A stretch of 37,850 bases of DNA from Bacteroidota bacterium (GTDB lineage: Bacteria > Bacteroidota > Rhodothermia > Rhodothermales > Rubricoccaceae): NCBI GenBank assembly GCA_022561755.1, contig JADFQN010000010.1, positions 1 to 37,850 of the forward strand. The letters run 5' to 3'. Below are positions 9,184 to 18,528 of the stretch, piece by piece. How positions within the stretch are numbered: the first letter of the stretch is position 1; each line of letters begins with the position of its first letter. The notes beneath the pieces are model-generated. The model was not told the DNA's origin, ran no database searches, and saw only the letters and a list, made by a program, of their open reading frames with translations. The position numbers and the translations under genes are program-made.

Positions 9184-10332
9184 TCATTCTGTCTGGCTGT
9201 GGCGCGAAATGTTGAGAAGGATGCCCACCATTGCGCCCGTAGCGATGAGCGAGGTGCCTCCGTACGAAACGAACGGCATGGCGAGGCCGGTAACGGGGAG
9301 CAGGCCGGAGGCCACGGCGGCGTTCACGAAGCCATATAAAACAATGGCGGTCGTGAGGCCAGTGGCGAGAAAGAGACCGAACGGATCGGGAGAGCCGCGC
9401 GCTATGCGGAGGTAGCCACGCAGCAGCAAGTACGCGAATATGAGGAGGATCATCGTGGCGCCGATGAGGCCGTATTCCTCTGCGATGATGGCAAAAATGA
9501 AGTCGTTGTAGGGCGCCGGGAGGAAGTCGCGCTGGATGCTCTTGCCCGGCCCAACGCCGGTGAGGCCGCCCATCGCAAACGCAATTCGCGCCTGGTCGGC
9601 CTGATAGCCCTCCGCTTGCGAGTCGAAGACCTCGTCCGGGTTCGTGTTGCCGAACACGGAGATGCCGAGGAAACTCTCGAAACGCGCCGCGCGCTCCGGG
9701 GATGACAACAGCAGCAGCGAACCCAGAGCAACAAAGAGCACTGCCACACTTACGAGGTGCGTGATCCGCACTCGCCCTACGAACATTACGATAGAGACCG
9801 ACAGCAATAGAATCGCGGCCGTCGAGAAGTCCTCGATACCAATCAGCAGAAGCGTGGGCCCAATCCAGAAGCAGAGGGGCACGAACGCCCGGTAGAAGTC
9901 GCCGATGTAGTCCTGCTTCTTTGCCAAAAGCACTGACACGTGAATCAGCAGAGCCACTTTTGCGAATTCGGATGGCTGGAAGCTCACCGACCCGATCTCA
10001 ATCCAGCGCACGGCGCCGTTTGTTATCGCGCCGATGATCAGTACCGCCACCAGGAGCACCATCGAGATGAGCATGAACACTTTCGAGAGCTTCGTGAGCC
10101 ACCGATAGTCGATCATCGACAGGACGCCGGCCACGCCCAGCGCCATGCCAACATGAGCCACGTGACGGAACAGAAAACGCTCCTGGTCGCCGCCGGATTT
10201 TGTTTCCGCGAGGAACGCCACCGCGCTGTACACCGCCACCACGCCCGCTGCGGCAAGCAGCAATACGGCCGCCATGACGGCCTTGTCCATCGGCGGAAGT
10301 GCAAGCGTTCGGGTGCGGGCAGTGCTCATCAA
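9184..10332 (-). CDS. ftsW: Peptidoglycan glycosyltransferase / SEDS protein FtsW
   Basis: Multi-TM SEDS protein: QPSEFAKVALLIHVS, EDFSTAAILLL, NDFIFAIIAEEYGLIGA, GLLPVTGLAMPFVSYGGTSLI. Confidence 0.95.
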   Translation of the reverse strand: MMSTARTRTLALPPMDKAVMAAVLLLAAAGVVAVYSAVAFLAETKSGGDQERFLFRHVAHVGMALGVAGVLSMIDYRWLTKLSKVFMLISMVLLVAVLIIGAITNGAVRWIEIGSVSFQPSEFAKVALLIHVSVLLAKKQDYIGDFYRAFVPLCFWIGPTLLLIGIEDFSTAAILLLSVSIVMFVGRVRITHLVSVAVLFVALGSLLLLSSPERAARFESFLGISVFGNTNPDEVFDSQAEGYQADQARIAFAMGGLTGVGPGKSIQRDFLPAPYNDFIFAIIAEEYGLIGATMILLIFAYLLLRGYLRIARGSPDPFGLFLATGLTTAIVLYGFVNAAVASGLLPVTGLAMPFVSYGGTSLIATGAMVGILLNISRHSQTE

Positions 10333-10341
10333 TGGGGTCGG

Positions 10342-11733
10342 TCAAAGGCTCCGGACGAGGTGCCTGAAGTGTTCGCCGCGCTGCTCGAAGTTCTCGTACA
10401 GGTCGAAGGACGCACAGGCGGGGCTGAGGAGGACGATGTCGCCGGGTTCGGCCATCAGGCGGGCGTACTGAATGGCTTCCTCCATCGTCTGGGCGCGGGC
10501 GGTTTGCTCGGCGAACGAGCCGAGCTCGGCGATCACCCTGCCGCCGCTCTCACCAAGGCCGACAATCCCCTTCACCTTCTCACTCACCAGCCGCTCAAGC
10601 GGCCCGTAGTCGTTGCCTTTGTCGCGGCCGCCGGCGATGAGCACGATGGGCTTGGAAAACGACTCCAGTGCATACCAGACGGCATTCACATTGGTCGCCT
10701 TCGAGTCGTTGATGTAGGTGACCTCATGCACCGTCCGGACGGTTTCCAAACGGTTCGGCACGCCTTCGAAAGAGGTCAGGCTCTCGCGGACAACGTCGCT
10801 GCGGATCTCCATTGCACGTGCCGCGATGGCGGCAGCGAGGGAGTTGTAGATATTGTGGCGCCCATCTAAGGCCAGATCGTCCGAGGGCATAAGCTCCTCT
10901 TCGTAAATCACTGTAGACTGTGGGTTAAGGGTCTCGGGGAGGGCGAGGACAACACGGCCATCACGAACGAATGCGCCGCGCTCCAATTGGCGTTCGTTAG
11001 AAATTGGCCACGCGGTAATTCCGCGCTCAGCGCACCACGGCTCCACAAAGTCGCGGACGACTTCATCGTCGTGGTTGTACACCAGCCAGTCGGTTGGCTG
11101 CTGATTTTCAAAAACACGGAATTTGCTCCGGGCATAGAGGTCGAAGTTGTTTTCGTAGCGGTCGAGGTGGTCGGGCGAGATGTTGAGCAGCACCGACACT
11201 TTTGGTCTGAACGTGGCAATGTGGTCGAGCTGGAAGCTGGAGACCTCCAGAACCACCACCGTGTCGTCTCCGATTTCATTGATGTAGCCTGAAAAGGCAG
11301 ACCCGATATTCCCGGCGACGACAAAGTCACGGTTGGCTGTGTGAAAGAGGTGGGCGATGAGCGAGGTGGTGGTAGTCTTGCCGTTCGAGCCCGTCACGGC
11401 GATGATCGGCCCCTTGCAGAGCCAACTCGCCACTTCGATCTCCGAGTAAACGGCGATGTCGCTGCTTAGCGCATCCTGAACGAGATCGGCGCTGGTCGGA
11501 ACACCCGGCGAGAGCACGAGGAAGTCGGCGTCGAGCGCACGACTGGTGTGGCCGCCGAACTCGTAGCGGATGCCCTCCGCGCCGAGGCCTTCCGCGACGG
11601 CCACATCCGGCGAACCCCGTTCGGTGAGGAATACCGACGCGCCCCGGCTCGCCAGCAGCTTCGCAGCCGCAAGGCCGCTCCGCGCCGCGCCGACGACGGT
11701 GATGCGGGAGCCTTTGATTTCGACGGGGTTCAT
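10342..11733 (-). CDS. murD: UDP-N-acetylmuramoylalanine--D-glutamate ligase
   Basis: ITVVGAARSGLAAAKLLASRGASVFLTE, VTGSNGKTTTTSLI, NDSKATNVNAVWYAL. Confidence 0.96.
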   Translation of the reverse strand: MNPVEIKGSRITVVGAARSGLAAAKLLASRGASVFLTERGSPDVAVAEGLGAEGIRYEFGGHTSRALDADFLVLSPGVPTSADLVQDALSSDIAVYSEIEVASWLCKGPIIAVTGSNGKTTTTSLIAHLFHTANRDFVVAGNIGSAFSGYINEIGDDTVVVLEVSSFQLDHIATFRPKVSVLLNISPDHLDRYENNFDLYARSKFRVFENQQPTDWLVYNHDDEVVRDFVEPWCAERGITAWPISNERQLERGAFVRDGRVVLALPETLNPQSTVIYEEELMPSDDLALDGRHNIYNSLAAAIAARAMEIRSDVVRESLTSFEGVPNRLETVRTVHEVTYINDSKATNVNAVWYALESFSKPIVLIAGGRDKGNDYGPLERLVSEKVKGIVGLGESGGRVIAELGSFAEQTARAQTMEEAIQYARLMAEPGDIVLLSPACASFDLYENFEQRGEHFRHLVRSL

Positions 11734-11805
11734 TGGAAAAGCTCCGTTCTTCGGACGCTCGCTGCGCTCGCTTTCGTACTTCGTTCTTCACTTTAGTTGA
11801 AACGA

Positions 11806-11840
11806 GAAGACCGAAGAACAAAGACCGAAGAACAAAGCAC
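11806..11840. repeat. Heptamer-periodic tract (5 x 7 nt) between murD and mraY
   Basis: GAAGACC GAAGAAC AAAGACC GAAGAAC AAAGCAC. Confidence 0.8.
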
Positions 11841-11842
11841 GA

Positions 11843-12997
11843 TTAACGTATCCGCAGGAGAAAGAGGGTCAGAGTCACGAGTAGGGCAGTCACGATCCAG
11901 AAGCGCACGACGATCTTGTTCTCGTGGACGCCGAGGGCCTCGTAGTGGTGGTGAAGCGGGGCCATCAGGAAGACGCGCCGCCCTTCACCGTACTTCTTTC
12001 GCGAGTACTTGAAGTAACCCGTCTGGATAATCACCGATACCGTCTCGATCACGAAGATGGCGCACAGAACGGGCAGATAAAGCTCCTTCTTGACCAGAAT
12101 CGCCAACGTCGCGATGGCCGCTCCAAGCGCAAGGCTCCCGGTGTCGCCCATGAAAACCTGCGCGGGGAAGCCGTTGTACCAGAGGAACCCGAAGCATGCC
12201 GCCGCCAGCGCCGCCGCGAACACGGTCAGCTCGCCCGTGCCGGGGAGGTAGAGGTCATTCACGAACTCCGCCAGGATGGTATTGCCGGTGATGTAGATCA
12301 TTACGATCAGCCCGAGCGAAACGAACGCCGCCGTGCCCGCCGTGAGGCCATCGAGGCCGTCCGTGAGGTTCACCGCGTTGGAAACGCCCGTCAGGACGAA
12401 GGTGATGATGGGGATGTAGACCAGCCAGCCAAGCTCGATGCCGAAAAGAGGCGTCAGAAAATCGTAATCGACGATGCCGTTCGTGAGGAACGGCATGCTC
12501 GTCACTGTGTGGATGCCTTCGAGCGCGTTCCAGTTCATGAGGAAGACGCTCAGCGCGATTCCTAGACTAATCTGCCCCGCCAGCTTCACCTTCCCTGCCA
12601 GCCCTTTCTTGTTCTTCCGCACCACCTTTATATAGTCGTCGGCGAAGCCGACTGCGCCCATCCACAGCGTAGAGATCAGCGCGAGCCAGACGTAGACGTT
12701 GGTCAGATCGGCCCAGAGAAGGGTGGCCCCAGCGATGGCCAGCAGGATGATCACCCCGCCCATAGTGGGGGTTCCAGCCTTGTGGGCATGGCTCACGACG
12801 CCGGCGTCTTCACCTTCCCGGATGGTTTCACCGATCTGCTGATGGGCCAACCAGCGGATGATCTTCTTGCCGGCAAAAAGCCCGATCAGCAGCGCCGTTC
12901 CGGCCGCCAGCGACGCGCGAACCGTGGTGAACTCAAAGACCTGAAAACCAGGAGGCTGAAAGGTCTGTTCGAGCCAGCTGAGGAGGTGGTAGAGCAT
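11843..12997 (-). CDS. mraY: Phospho-N-acetylmuramoyl-pentapeptide-transferase
   Basis: GTPTMGGVIILLAI, GFADDYIKVVRKNKKGL, NLTDGLDGLTAGT, HHHYEALGVHENKIVVRFWIV. Confidence 0.97.
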   Translation of the reverse strand: MLYHLLSWLEQTFQPPGFQVFEFTTVRASLAAGTALLIGLFAGKKIIRWLAHQQIGETIREGEDAGVVSHAHKAGTPTMGGVIILLAIAGATLLWADLTNVYVWLALISTLWMGAVGFADDYIKVVRKNKKGLAGKVKLAGQISLGIALSVFLMNWNALEGIHTVTSMPFLTNGIVDYDFLTPLFGIELGWLVYIPIITFVLTGVSNAVNLTDGLDGLTAGTAAFVSLGLIVMIYITGNTILAEFVNDLYLPGTGELTVFAAALAAACFGFLWYNGFPAQVFMGDTGSLALGAAIATLAILVKKELYLPVLCAIFVIETVSVIIQTGYFKYSRKKYGEGRRVFLMAPLHHHYEALGVHENKIVVRFWIVTALLVTLTLFLLRIR

Positions 12998-13008
12998 GGA
13001 GCTTGTGA

Positions 13009-13064
13009 TTGACCACCAACGGCCGACAACTGACTGCGGTCAACGGTCAGCGGTCAGCGGTCTT
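13009..13064. repeat. Heptamer-periodic tract (8 x 7 nt) between mraY and murE, overlapping the murE 3' end
   Basis: TTGACCA CCAACGG CCGACAA CTGACTG CGGTCAA CGGTCAG CGGTCAG CGGTCTT. Confidence 0.8.
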
Positions 13065-14626
13065 TGAAGAAGAGCATTCTCCAGGTGCATACGATCATCA
13101 AAAGGTCGTTTTTCGGTACCGATGATCTGGTAGTCTTCGTGGCCTTTTCCGGCCACGACAACGACATCTCCGGGGGCGGACCCCGCGACGGCGGTGGCGA
13201 TGGCCTCAGCCCGATCGGGGAGCGTGGTTGCGGCGGATGGGTCTTGTAGTCCGGTCTGAATCTCGGCGATAATCGTGAGCGGGTCTTCCGTTCGGGGGTT
13301 GTCGTTGGTGAGAATGACCCGGTCGGCGTGGGTCTCGGCGACGCGGGCCATTTTGGGACGTTTCGTGCGATCTCTATCTCCACCGCAGCCGAAAACAGCG
13401 ATGAGTTTTCTGTTAGGCTCCATCATCTCGCGAGCCGTTCGGAGGACGTTGTCGAGCGCATCGGGCGTGTGGGCGTAATCCACAATGCCGAGAACGCCGT
13501 CTTCCGAGGCAAACGTCTCGAAACGACCGGGGACGCCGGGAGCCCTGGTTAGAACACCGAGCACTTCATCCCGCGAATACCCGAGTTCGCGGCCCACCGC
13601 ATACGCTGCGGCAACGTTCAACGCGTTGAAGCGCCCCGCGAGCCGGAACTTCTTTTCGACGCCATCGAGTCGGAGTAGCAAACCGCTAAGTGCGTTCTCC
13701 AGAACCTCCACGGGGACATCAGCATCCGCGTCAGTGCCGAACGTGATCACACGGGCCGCGGAGTCGGCCACCATGCTCTCCCACGCGGGGTCGTCGCAGT
13801 TTACGATGGCCGCGGCGTCGGCCTGGAGGCCATCAAACAGCCTCTTTTTGGCGGATGCGTAGGCCTCGGGCGATCCGTGGAAATCGAGGTGGTCGTGCGT
13901 CAGGTTGGTGAAAACACCGACACGGAAGCGTTGCCCTCGTACGCGATCGAGCGCGAGCCCGTGCGAGGAGACCTCCATGGCGCAGGTACTGCATCCGGCG
14001 TCCACCATCGCACGAAGCACGCGGTTCAATTCAATGGGCTCGGGCGTCGTGTAGCCCGTAGCGATAATCTGTTCGCCGATCCGGTTCTCAATCGTCCCGA
14101 CGAGCCCTGTCTTCTCGCCCAGCGCCATCATCAGATGGTGGAGCAGGAAGACGGTGGTTGTCTTGCCGTTGGTGCCGGTGACCCCGAGGATATCGAGCGA
14201 CGCGCCGGGATGCCCGTAGAACGCATTCGCGACCTCCGCCAGCGCGGCTCTCGTATCTGAAACAGGTACGAAAACCGCGCTGGGGAGGCGCTCACCCTTC
14301 CCCAAGGGACTCGTTGCAGGCGATGCCTCGCCTGCGGACGCCGTTGCTTCGCGGAGCCAATCGGCATCCACGATGGCGGCAACGGCGCCTTGTTGCACAG
14401 CCGTGTCAAGGAACAGGTGCCCGTCGCTGTGGTCGCCCTTGCGGGCGATGAACAGCGTGTCGGGCCCGACATCGCGGCTGTCTTCCGCGAGTCGGTGAAT
14501 CAGAACCTGATCGGCCTCCGGTACATCAACCACCAGCAAGCCTGCTGCACGCAGCGGTACGAGCAGGCCGGCCAGCGGCTGCGGGGGGACGACAGGGTCA
14601 GTAAGCAAAGAACGGGTAGCGCCCAC
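13040..14626 (-). CDS. murE: UDP-N-acetylmuramoyl-tripeptide synthetase (MurE ligase)
   Basis: DSRDVGPDTLFIARKGDHSDGH, GVTGTNGKTTTVFLL, DYAHTPDALDNVL, TNDNPRTEDP (DNPR motif suggests meso-DAP). GTG at 14626 preferred over ORF start 14746, which overlaps ftsI. Confidence 0.95.
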   Translation of the reverse strand: MGATRSLLTDPVVPPQPLAGLLVPLRAAGLLVVDVPEADQVLIHRLAEDSRDVGPDTLFIARKGDHSDGHLFLDTAVQQGAVAAIVDADWLREATASAGEASPATSPLGKGERLPSAVFVPVSDTRAALAEVANAFYGHPGASLDILGVTGTNGKTTTVFLLHHLMMALGEKTGLVGTIENRIGEQIIATGYTTPEPIELNRVLRAMVDAGCSTCAMEVSSHGLALDRVRGQRFRVGVFTNLTHDHLDFHGSPEAYASAKKRLFDGLQADAAAIVNCDDPAWESMVADSAARVITFGTDADADVPVEVLENALSGLLLRLDGVEKKFRLAGRFNALNVAAAYAVGRELGYSRDEVLGVLTRAPGVPGRFETFASEDGVLGIVDYAHTPDALDNVLRTAREMMEPNRKLIAVFGCGGDRDRTKRPKMARVAETHADRVILTNDNPRTEDPLTIIAEIQTGLQDPSAATTLPDRAEAIATAVAGSAPGDVVVVAGKGHEDYQIIGTEKRPFDDRMHLENALLQRPLTADR

Positions 14627-14631
14627 GGCCG

Positions 14632-16728
14632 TCAGCGCAAAGTCAGAACCGCCTGTGAGGGTAATGAGGCGCCGGAATTGGGGGATTGCGCGGTCACGAC
14701 ACCGGAGCCCTGAAGGCGGGCCTCCACGCCGAGCGACGCGAGCCATATCACGGCACGGCGGGTAGATAATCCGCTCAGGTCCGGCATGGTAATGGGTTCA
14801 GTAGGCGAATCGGAGGCGGCCGTAACCACGGTGTTACGGCTCGGCTCGCGCCGTTCGGAAGGTGTAGTCGTCAGACGTACGGCACTTCTGATGCGCGTCG
14901 TATCACCGCCATTAGGACGTTGGGCCGATACAATCTGCCACGCGGCATCCCGCGCAAGGCGCACGGGGAAGCCGTTCGCGCGGAGGCGCCCGGCTGCCAG
15001 CACGCCCGGCATCCCGCCGACATCCGGAACGCGGGCTTCGGTGCGTTCGGGAAGGACATCCGCCGGAGCCACCTGTTCTGCGATGCTTGGGAACGTGCCG
15101 ATCCACCGGCGGGCGATCTCTCCGAAAATCGGCGCAGCGACGGTCCCACCATACGAACCGTTCCGGGGGTTATTCAACACCACGATCATTGCCACTTCGG
15201 GATTGTCCGCTGGGAAGAAGCCCACAAACGAGGCGCGGTAGCGGCGCTGGTAGCCGCCGCCCGAAGCAATCTGTGCGGTACCGGTCTTGCCTGCGATCCG
15301 AAGGCCTTCCACCGCTGCCCTGCGGCCCGTTCCCTCGCGGGAAACGACGCGCTCGAACCACGGCAACAAACGCTCGGCGGTTTCGGGATCAAAGGCGCGG
15401 CGGATGGAGTCCTGGCGAGCCGTCCACGTTACGCGGCCATGCACATTGCGGCGCTCGGCAACGACGTACGGCCGCACGAGCAAGCCACCGTTGGCGAGCG
15501 CGCTGTAGGCCGTAACAATTTGTAACGCCGTGGCTTCCACCTCATAACCGGTAGCCATCCAGGGGAGTGTGATGCCGCTCCACGTCTCGGGCCGTTTGAG
15601 GCTGCCCGCCACTTCGCCGGGCAGATCCACGAGCGTCGGCTGGCCGAAACCGAATGCGCGCGCATACTGGTAGAAGGTGCCGCGCTCCATCCGGTAGGCC
15701 GTGCGTGCCATAGCCACGTTCGACGATTTCACGATGGCCATCCCGAAAGGAATCCGCCCGTAGCCGTGGCTGTCGTGCATGGTGCGGCCATGGAAGACGG
15801 CCCAGCCCTGCCCGGTATCTACGGAATCCTCCAGAGCAATCAGCCCGCTTTCAACCGCCGCCACCGCGGTGACGAGCTTGAACGTCGAGCCCGGTTCGAA
15901 ACGGTCGGTAATCGCGTGGTTGCGGCGCGCAGCGGCCGAAAATGCGCCCGGGCGGTTGGGGTCGTAATCCGGGACGTTTGCCATCGCCAGAATGGCGCCG
16001 GTACGGGGGTCCATCGCAACGGCGGTGCCCCAGGTAGCCTCGGCTTCGGCAACACCGCGCGCTAGTTCTTCCTCCAGAATGGCCTGACGGACGAGATCGA
16101 TGGTCAGCACCAGATGCTCGCCGTGGCGGGGTTCCTCAACCGGCCCACCGACCAGAGCTTTTACGATGCCCCGGCGGTCGCGTTGCACCGCCTGGCGGCC
16201 GGGTTCGCCTTGCAAATACTCGTCGTAGAGCATCTCAAGGCCTGCCTGTCCCCGCAAATCCGTATCCACGTGGCCGAGGATGTGGCCGGCCGTGCGCGCG
16301 TAATTGTAGCGGCGCGCAAACGAGCCGGTCAGGAGCAGCCCAGGGATGTCCGCCGCGTCGATCTCTTCTTTCGAGGTCTCGTCGAGCGATCGAACGAGCA
16401 GCACGTACTGGCGGCTCGCGCGGCCGGCTACGCGGTTGCGGTAGTAGCTCGCAGGGCGATCCGTGAAACGGCCGAGCAACGCGTAGAACTCCTCGGCTCG
16501 CTCCTCAAAGCCGGCAATGGTCGGATCGAGCGCCACCTCATACCGTGCGGTATTGACCACAAGCGCACGCCCCGCCTGATCGTAGATGGATCCCCGCGTA
16601 GCCGGCAGATCCACAAACGACGATGCCTGCCGCTCACCCCGCTCGCGGAGTTCGCTTCCGTCGCTCAGGTGGATCCGCACCATCTGGGCGAACACACCGA
16701 CCGGGAGAATCAGCAGGAACGCGATCAC
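14632..16728 (-). CDS. ftsI: Class B PBP FtsI/SpoVD-type transpeptidase with C-terminal PASTA-like repeats
   Basis: DLPATRGSIYDQAGRALVVNT, RFEPGSTFKLVTAVAA, KSSNVAMARTAYRM, GKTGTAQ; PASTA-like VPDVGGMPGVLAAGRLRANGF and MPDLSGLSTRRAVIWLASLG. Frame is open upstream of 16728, so the start is uncertain. Confidence 0.94.
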   Translation of the reverse strand: MIAFLLILPVGVFAQMVRIHLSDGSELRERGERQASSFVDLPATRGSIYDQAGRALVVNTARYEVALDPTIAGFEERAEEFYALLGRFTDRPASYYRNRVAGRASRQYVLLVRSLDETSKEEIDAADIPGLLLTGSFARRYNYARTAGHILGHVDTDLRGQAGLEMLYDEYLQGEPGRQAVQRDRRGIVKALVGGPVEEPRHGEHLVLTIDLVRQAILEEELARGVAEAEATWGTAVAMDPRTGAILAMANVPDYDPNRPGAFSAAARRNHAITDRFEPGSTFKLVTAVAAVESGLIALEDSVDTGQGWAVFHGRTMHDSHGYGRIPFGMAIVKSSNVAMARTAYRMERGTFYQYARAFGFGQPTLVDLPGEVAGSLKRPETWSGITLPWMATGYEVEATALQIVTAYSALANGGLLVRPYVVAERRNVHGRVTWTARQDSIRRAFDPETAERLLPWFERVVSREGTGRRAAVEGLRIAGKTGTAQIASGGGYQRRYRASFVGFFPADNPEVAMIVVLNNPRNGSYGGTVAAPIFGEIARRWIGTFPSIAEQVAPADVLPERTEARVPDVGGMPGVLAAGRLRANGFPVRLARDAAWQIVSAQRPNGGDTTRIRSAVRLTTTPSERREPSRNTVVTAASDSPTEPITMPDLSGLSTRRAVIWLASLGVEARLQGSGVVTAQSPNSGASLPSQAVLTLR

Positions 16729-16809
16729 GACGTAAAGGCGGCTCAGTATGGTATCGCGAGCGGTAATGGGCTCAGTGTGAAAAAGGTGGAGTGTTTAAAA
16801 GTTGGAGTT

Positions 16810-17364
16810 TTAGTCGTTCACGTTGATGACAGGGCCGTAGGCTGCGCCTTCCTCGAGGCCGAGGGCGGCGGCTCTGTCCATGACTTGCTGCGGACCGGTC
16901 ATCCGATTAAAAGCGCCGCGGAGCCGGTCCCGTGTAAGGCGGAGGCGGAGGTTTTCGCGCCGCTCGCTCTGTAGATTGGCCAACGTCGATTGCGTGGCGT
17001 ACACGTGGCCCACGTACAGCGTCACTGCGATGCAGGCGATCAGCGTCCAGACTGCAAACCGCAGCGACGGCGCAACGTCCAGCACGCGCAATCTCGACTT
17101 CCTTCGCGTTGAGGGGCCACTTCGCTTCCGCCTGTTGGTCTTCCGCGCCGTTCCGTTGTCGGATATCCCCAGGTCGTTCCATCCGGGCAAACCCGTGCTG
17201 GGCGCAACAAGGCGGGAATGCGTGGAGCGACGGCTTTGGCTGGTCTCGGCCGTGCGGCTCGGCTTACGGACCGGGCGACGGCCGGAGTTCCGCAATGCGC
17301 GCCTCGCAGACGTAGATGTGCGCCTCGCAGACTTGGATGTACGCGTCGCAGACTTGGCGGGCAT
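16810..17364 (-). CDS. ftsL: FtsL-like bitopic division protein with long basic Ser/Thr/Arg-rich N-terminus
   Basis: Position between rsmH and ftsI; one TM (VWTLIACIAVTLYVGHVYAT) followed by a short coiled-coil-like region. Confidence 0.75.
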   Translation of the reverse strand: MPAKSATRTSKSARRTSTSARRALRNSGRRPVRKPSRTAETSQSRRSTHSRLVAPSTGLPGWNDLGISDNGTARKTNRRKRSGPSTRRKSRLRVLDVAPSLRFAVWTLIACIAVTLYVGHVYATQSTLANLQSERRENLRLRLTRDRLRGAFNRMTGPQQVMDRAAALGLEEGAAYGPVINVND

Positions 17365-17413
17365 GAGTAGCGGTAGGGCGAGAAGTGAAAAGCGGGGCGA
17401 GCGCGGGAAGCGA

Positions 17414-17437
17414 GGGGGGGTGGGCGGGGGACGCGGG
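17414..17437 (+). other. Potential G-quadruplex-forming G-runs between rsmH and ftsL
   Basis: GGGGGGGTGGGCGGGGGACGCGGG: four G3+ runs with 1-4 nt loops on the + strand. Confidence 0.45.
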
Positions 17438-17460
17438 CATACGGGCCCGGGCCGGCCCCC

Positions 17461-18522
17461 TCACGATTCCCGCTGTCGCGGATGACTGGTTTGCGGATCG
17501 GGTTTCTTTTCGGAGATGCGTAGCCGCGCGCTGCGCGCGCGGGGGTTGGCCTGGATTTCCTCGGGCGTGGCCACGATGGGCTTCCGGGTGAGGAGATTCC
17601 ACGGTGTGAGCAGGTTGCCGTAAAAGTCCTTTTTGGCCTCGCCTTCCAGATTGCCGAAGCGGAGGTAGTGCTTGGCGCGGCGGTCTTCGAGCGAGTGGTA
17701 GCTAATAACCGCAAGGTGCCCGCCGGGACGAAGAACGTTGAGAGCCGCCTCCAAAGTGCGTTCAAGCGCACTCATCTCGTCGTTGACGGCGATGCGGAAG
17801 GCCTGGAAAACGCGGGCGAGCGTCTTGACCTCTTCCTTCGCGGGAACGGCGCTGCGCACGACCTCTGCTAATTCACCGGTCGTGGCAAAGGCGCCGTGCT
17901 CTACAATAGCGTTGGCAATGGGCCACGCCCGCGGCTCGTCGCCATAGGCCCGGAGGAGGTCGGTGATGGCCTGTACATCGAGGCGGTCGATCAGTTCGGC
18001 GGCGGTTTCACCAGTGCTGGCATCCATCCGCATGTCCAACGGGCCGTCGGCCGAGAATGCAAAGCCGCGCGCGGCCTCGTCGATCTGATGCGAGGAAATG
18101 CCGAGATCGAGCAAGACGCCATGCACAGCCTCTACGTCGGCGTCAGCCAGCAGGTCTTCCATATCGGCGAAGTTGCCATGGATCGTCCGGAAGCGTCCGG
18201 CTTCGACCGCATATGACAAACGCTCTTCAGATGCGGCAAGAGCTTCTGCATCCTTATCGATCCCGATCACACGCCCCGTGGGAGTGAGTGCGTTCAACAA
18301 AGCGTCGCTATGGCCTCCGCCACCCAGCGTACCATCTATATAGATCCCTGCACGATCCGTCACGAGCCCGTCCACCACAGCAGCGGCCATCACGGGCGCG
18401 TGGTAGGCAGAAGCAAAGCGGAGCGGATCCGCCGACAGGCTTACGGGCCGGCCGGTGGATCGGGCTCCACGGCCCGAAGGCCGATGGGATTGGGGAGCCA
18501 TGTGGATTGCTGCCGTCTGCAT
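17461..18522 (-). CDS. rsmH: 16S rRNA m4C1402 methyltransferase
   Basis: HAPVMAAAVVDGL, YIDGTLGGGGHSDALL, GVLLDLGISSHQID, AFQAFRIAVNDEMSALE, ISYHSLEDRRAKHYLR. Confidence 0.96.
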   Translation of the reverse strand: MQTAAIHMAPQSHRPSGRGARSTGRPVSLSADPLRFASAYHAPVMAAAVVDGLVTDRAGIYIDGTLGGGGHSDALLNALTPTGRVIGIDKDAEALAASEERLSYAVEAGRFRTIHGNFADMEDLLADADVEAVHGVLLDLGISSHQIDEAARGFAFSADGPLDMRMDASTGETAAELIDRLDVQAITDLLRAYGDEPRAWPIANAIVEHGAFATTGELAEVVRSAVPAKEEVKTLARVFQAFRIAVNDEMSALERTLEAALNVLRPGGHLAVISYHSLEDRRAKHYLRFGNLEGEAKKDFYGNLLTPWNLLTRKPIVATPEEIQANPRARSARLRISEKKPDPQTSHPRQRES

Positions 18523-18528
18523 GGTGGA

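Noticed and set aside
16790-16812. Possible further periodic tract between ftsL and ftsI (GGTGGAGTGTTTAAAAGTTGGAGTTTTAG)
   Set aside because: The two similar units are 16 nt apart and do not keep a 7- or 8-nt period; too short to support.
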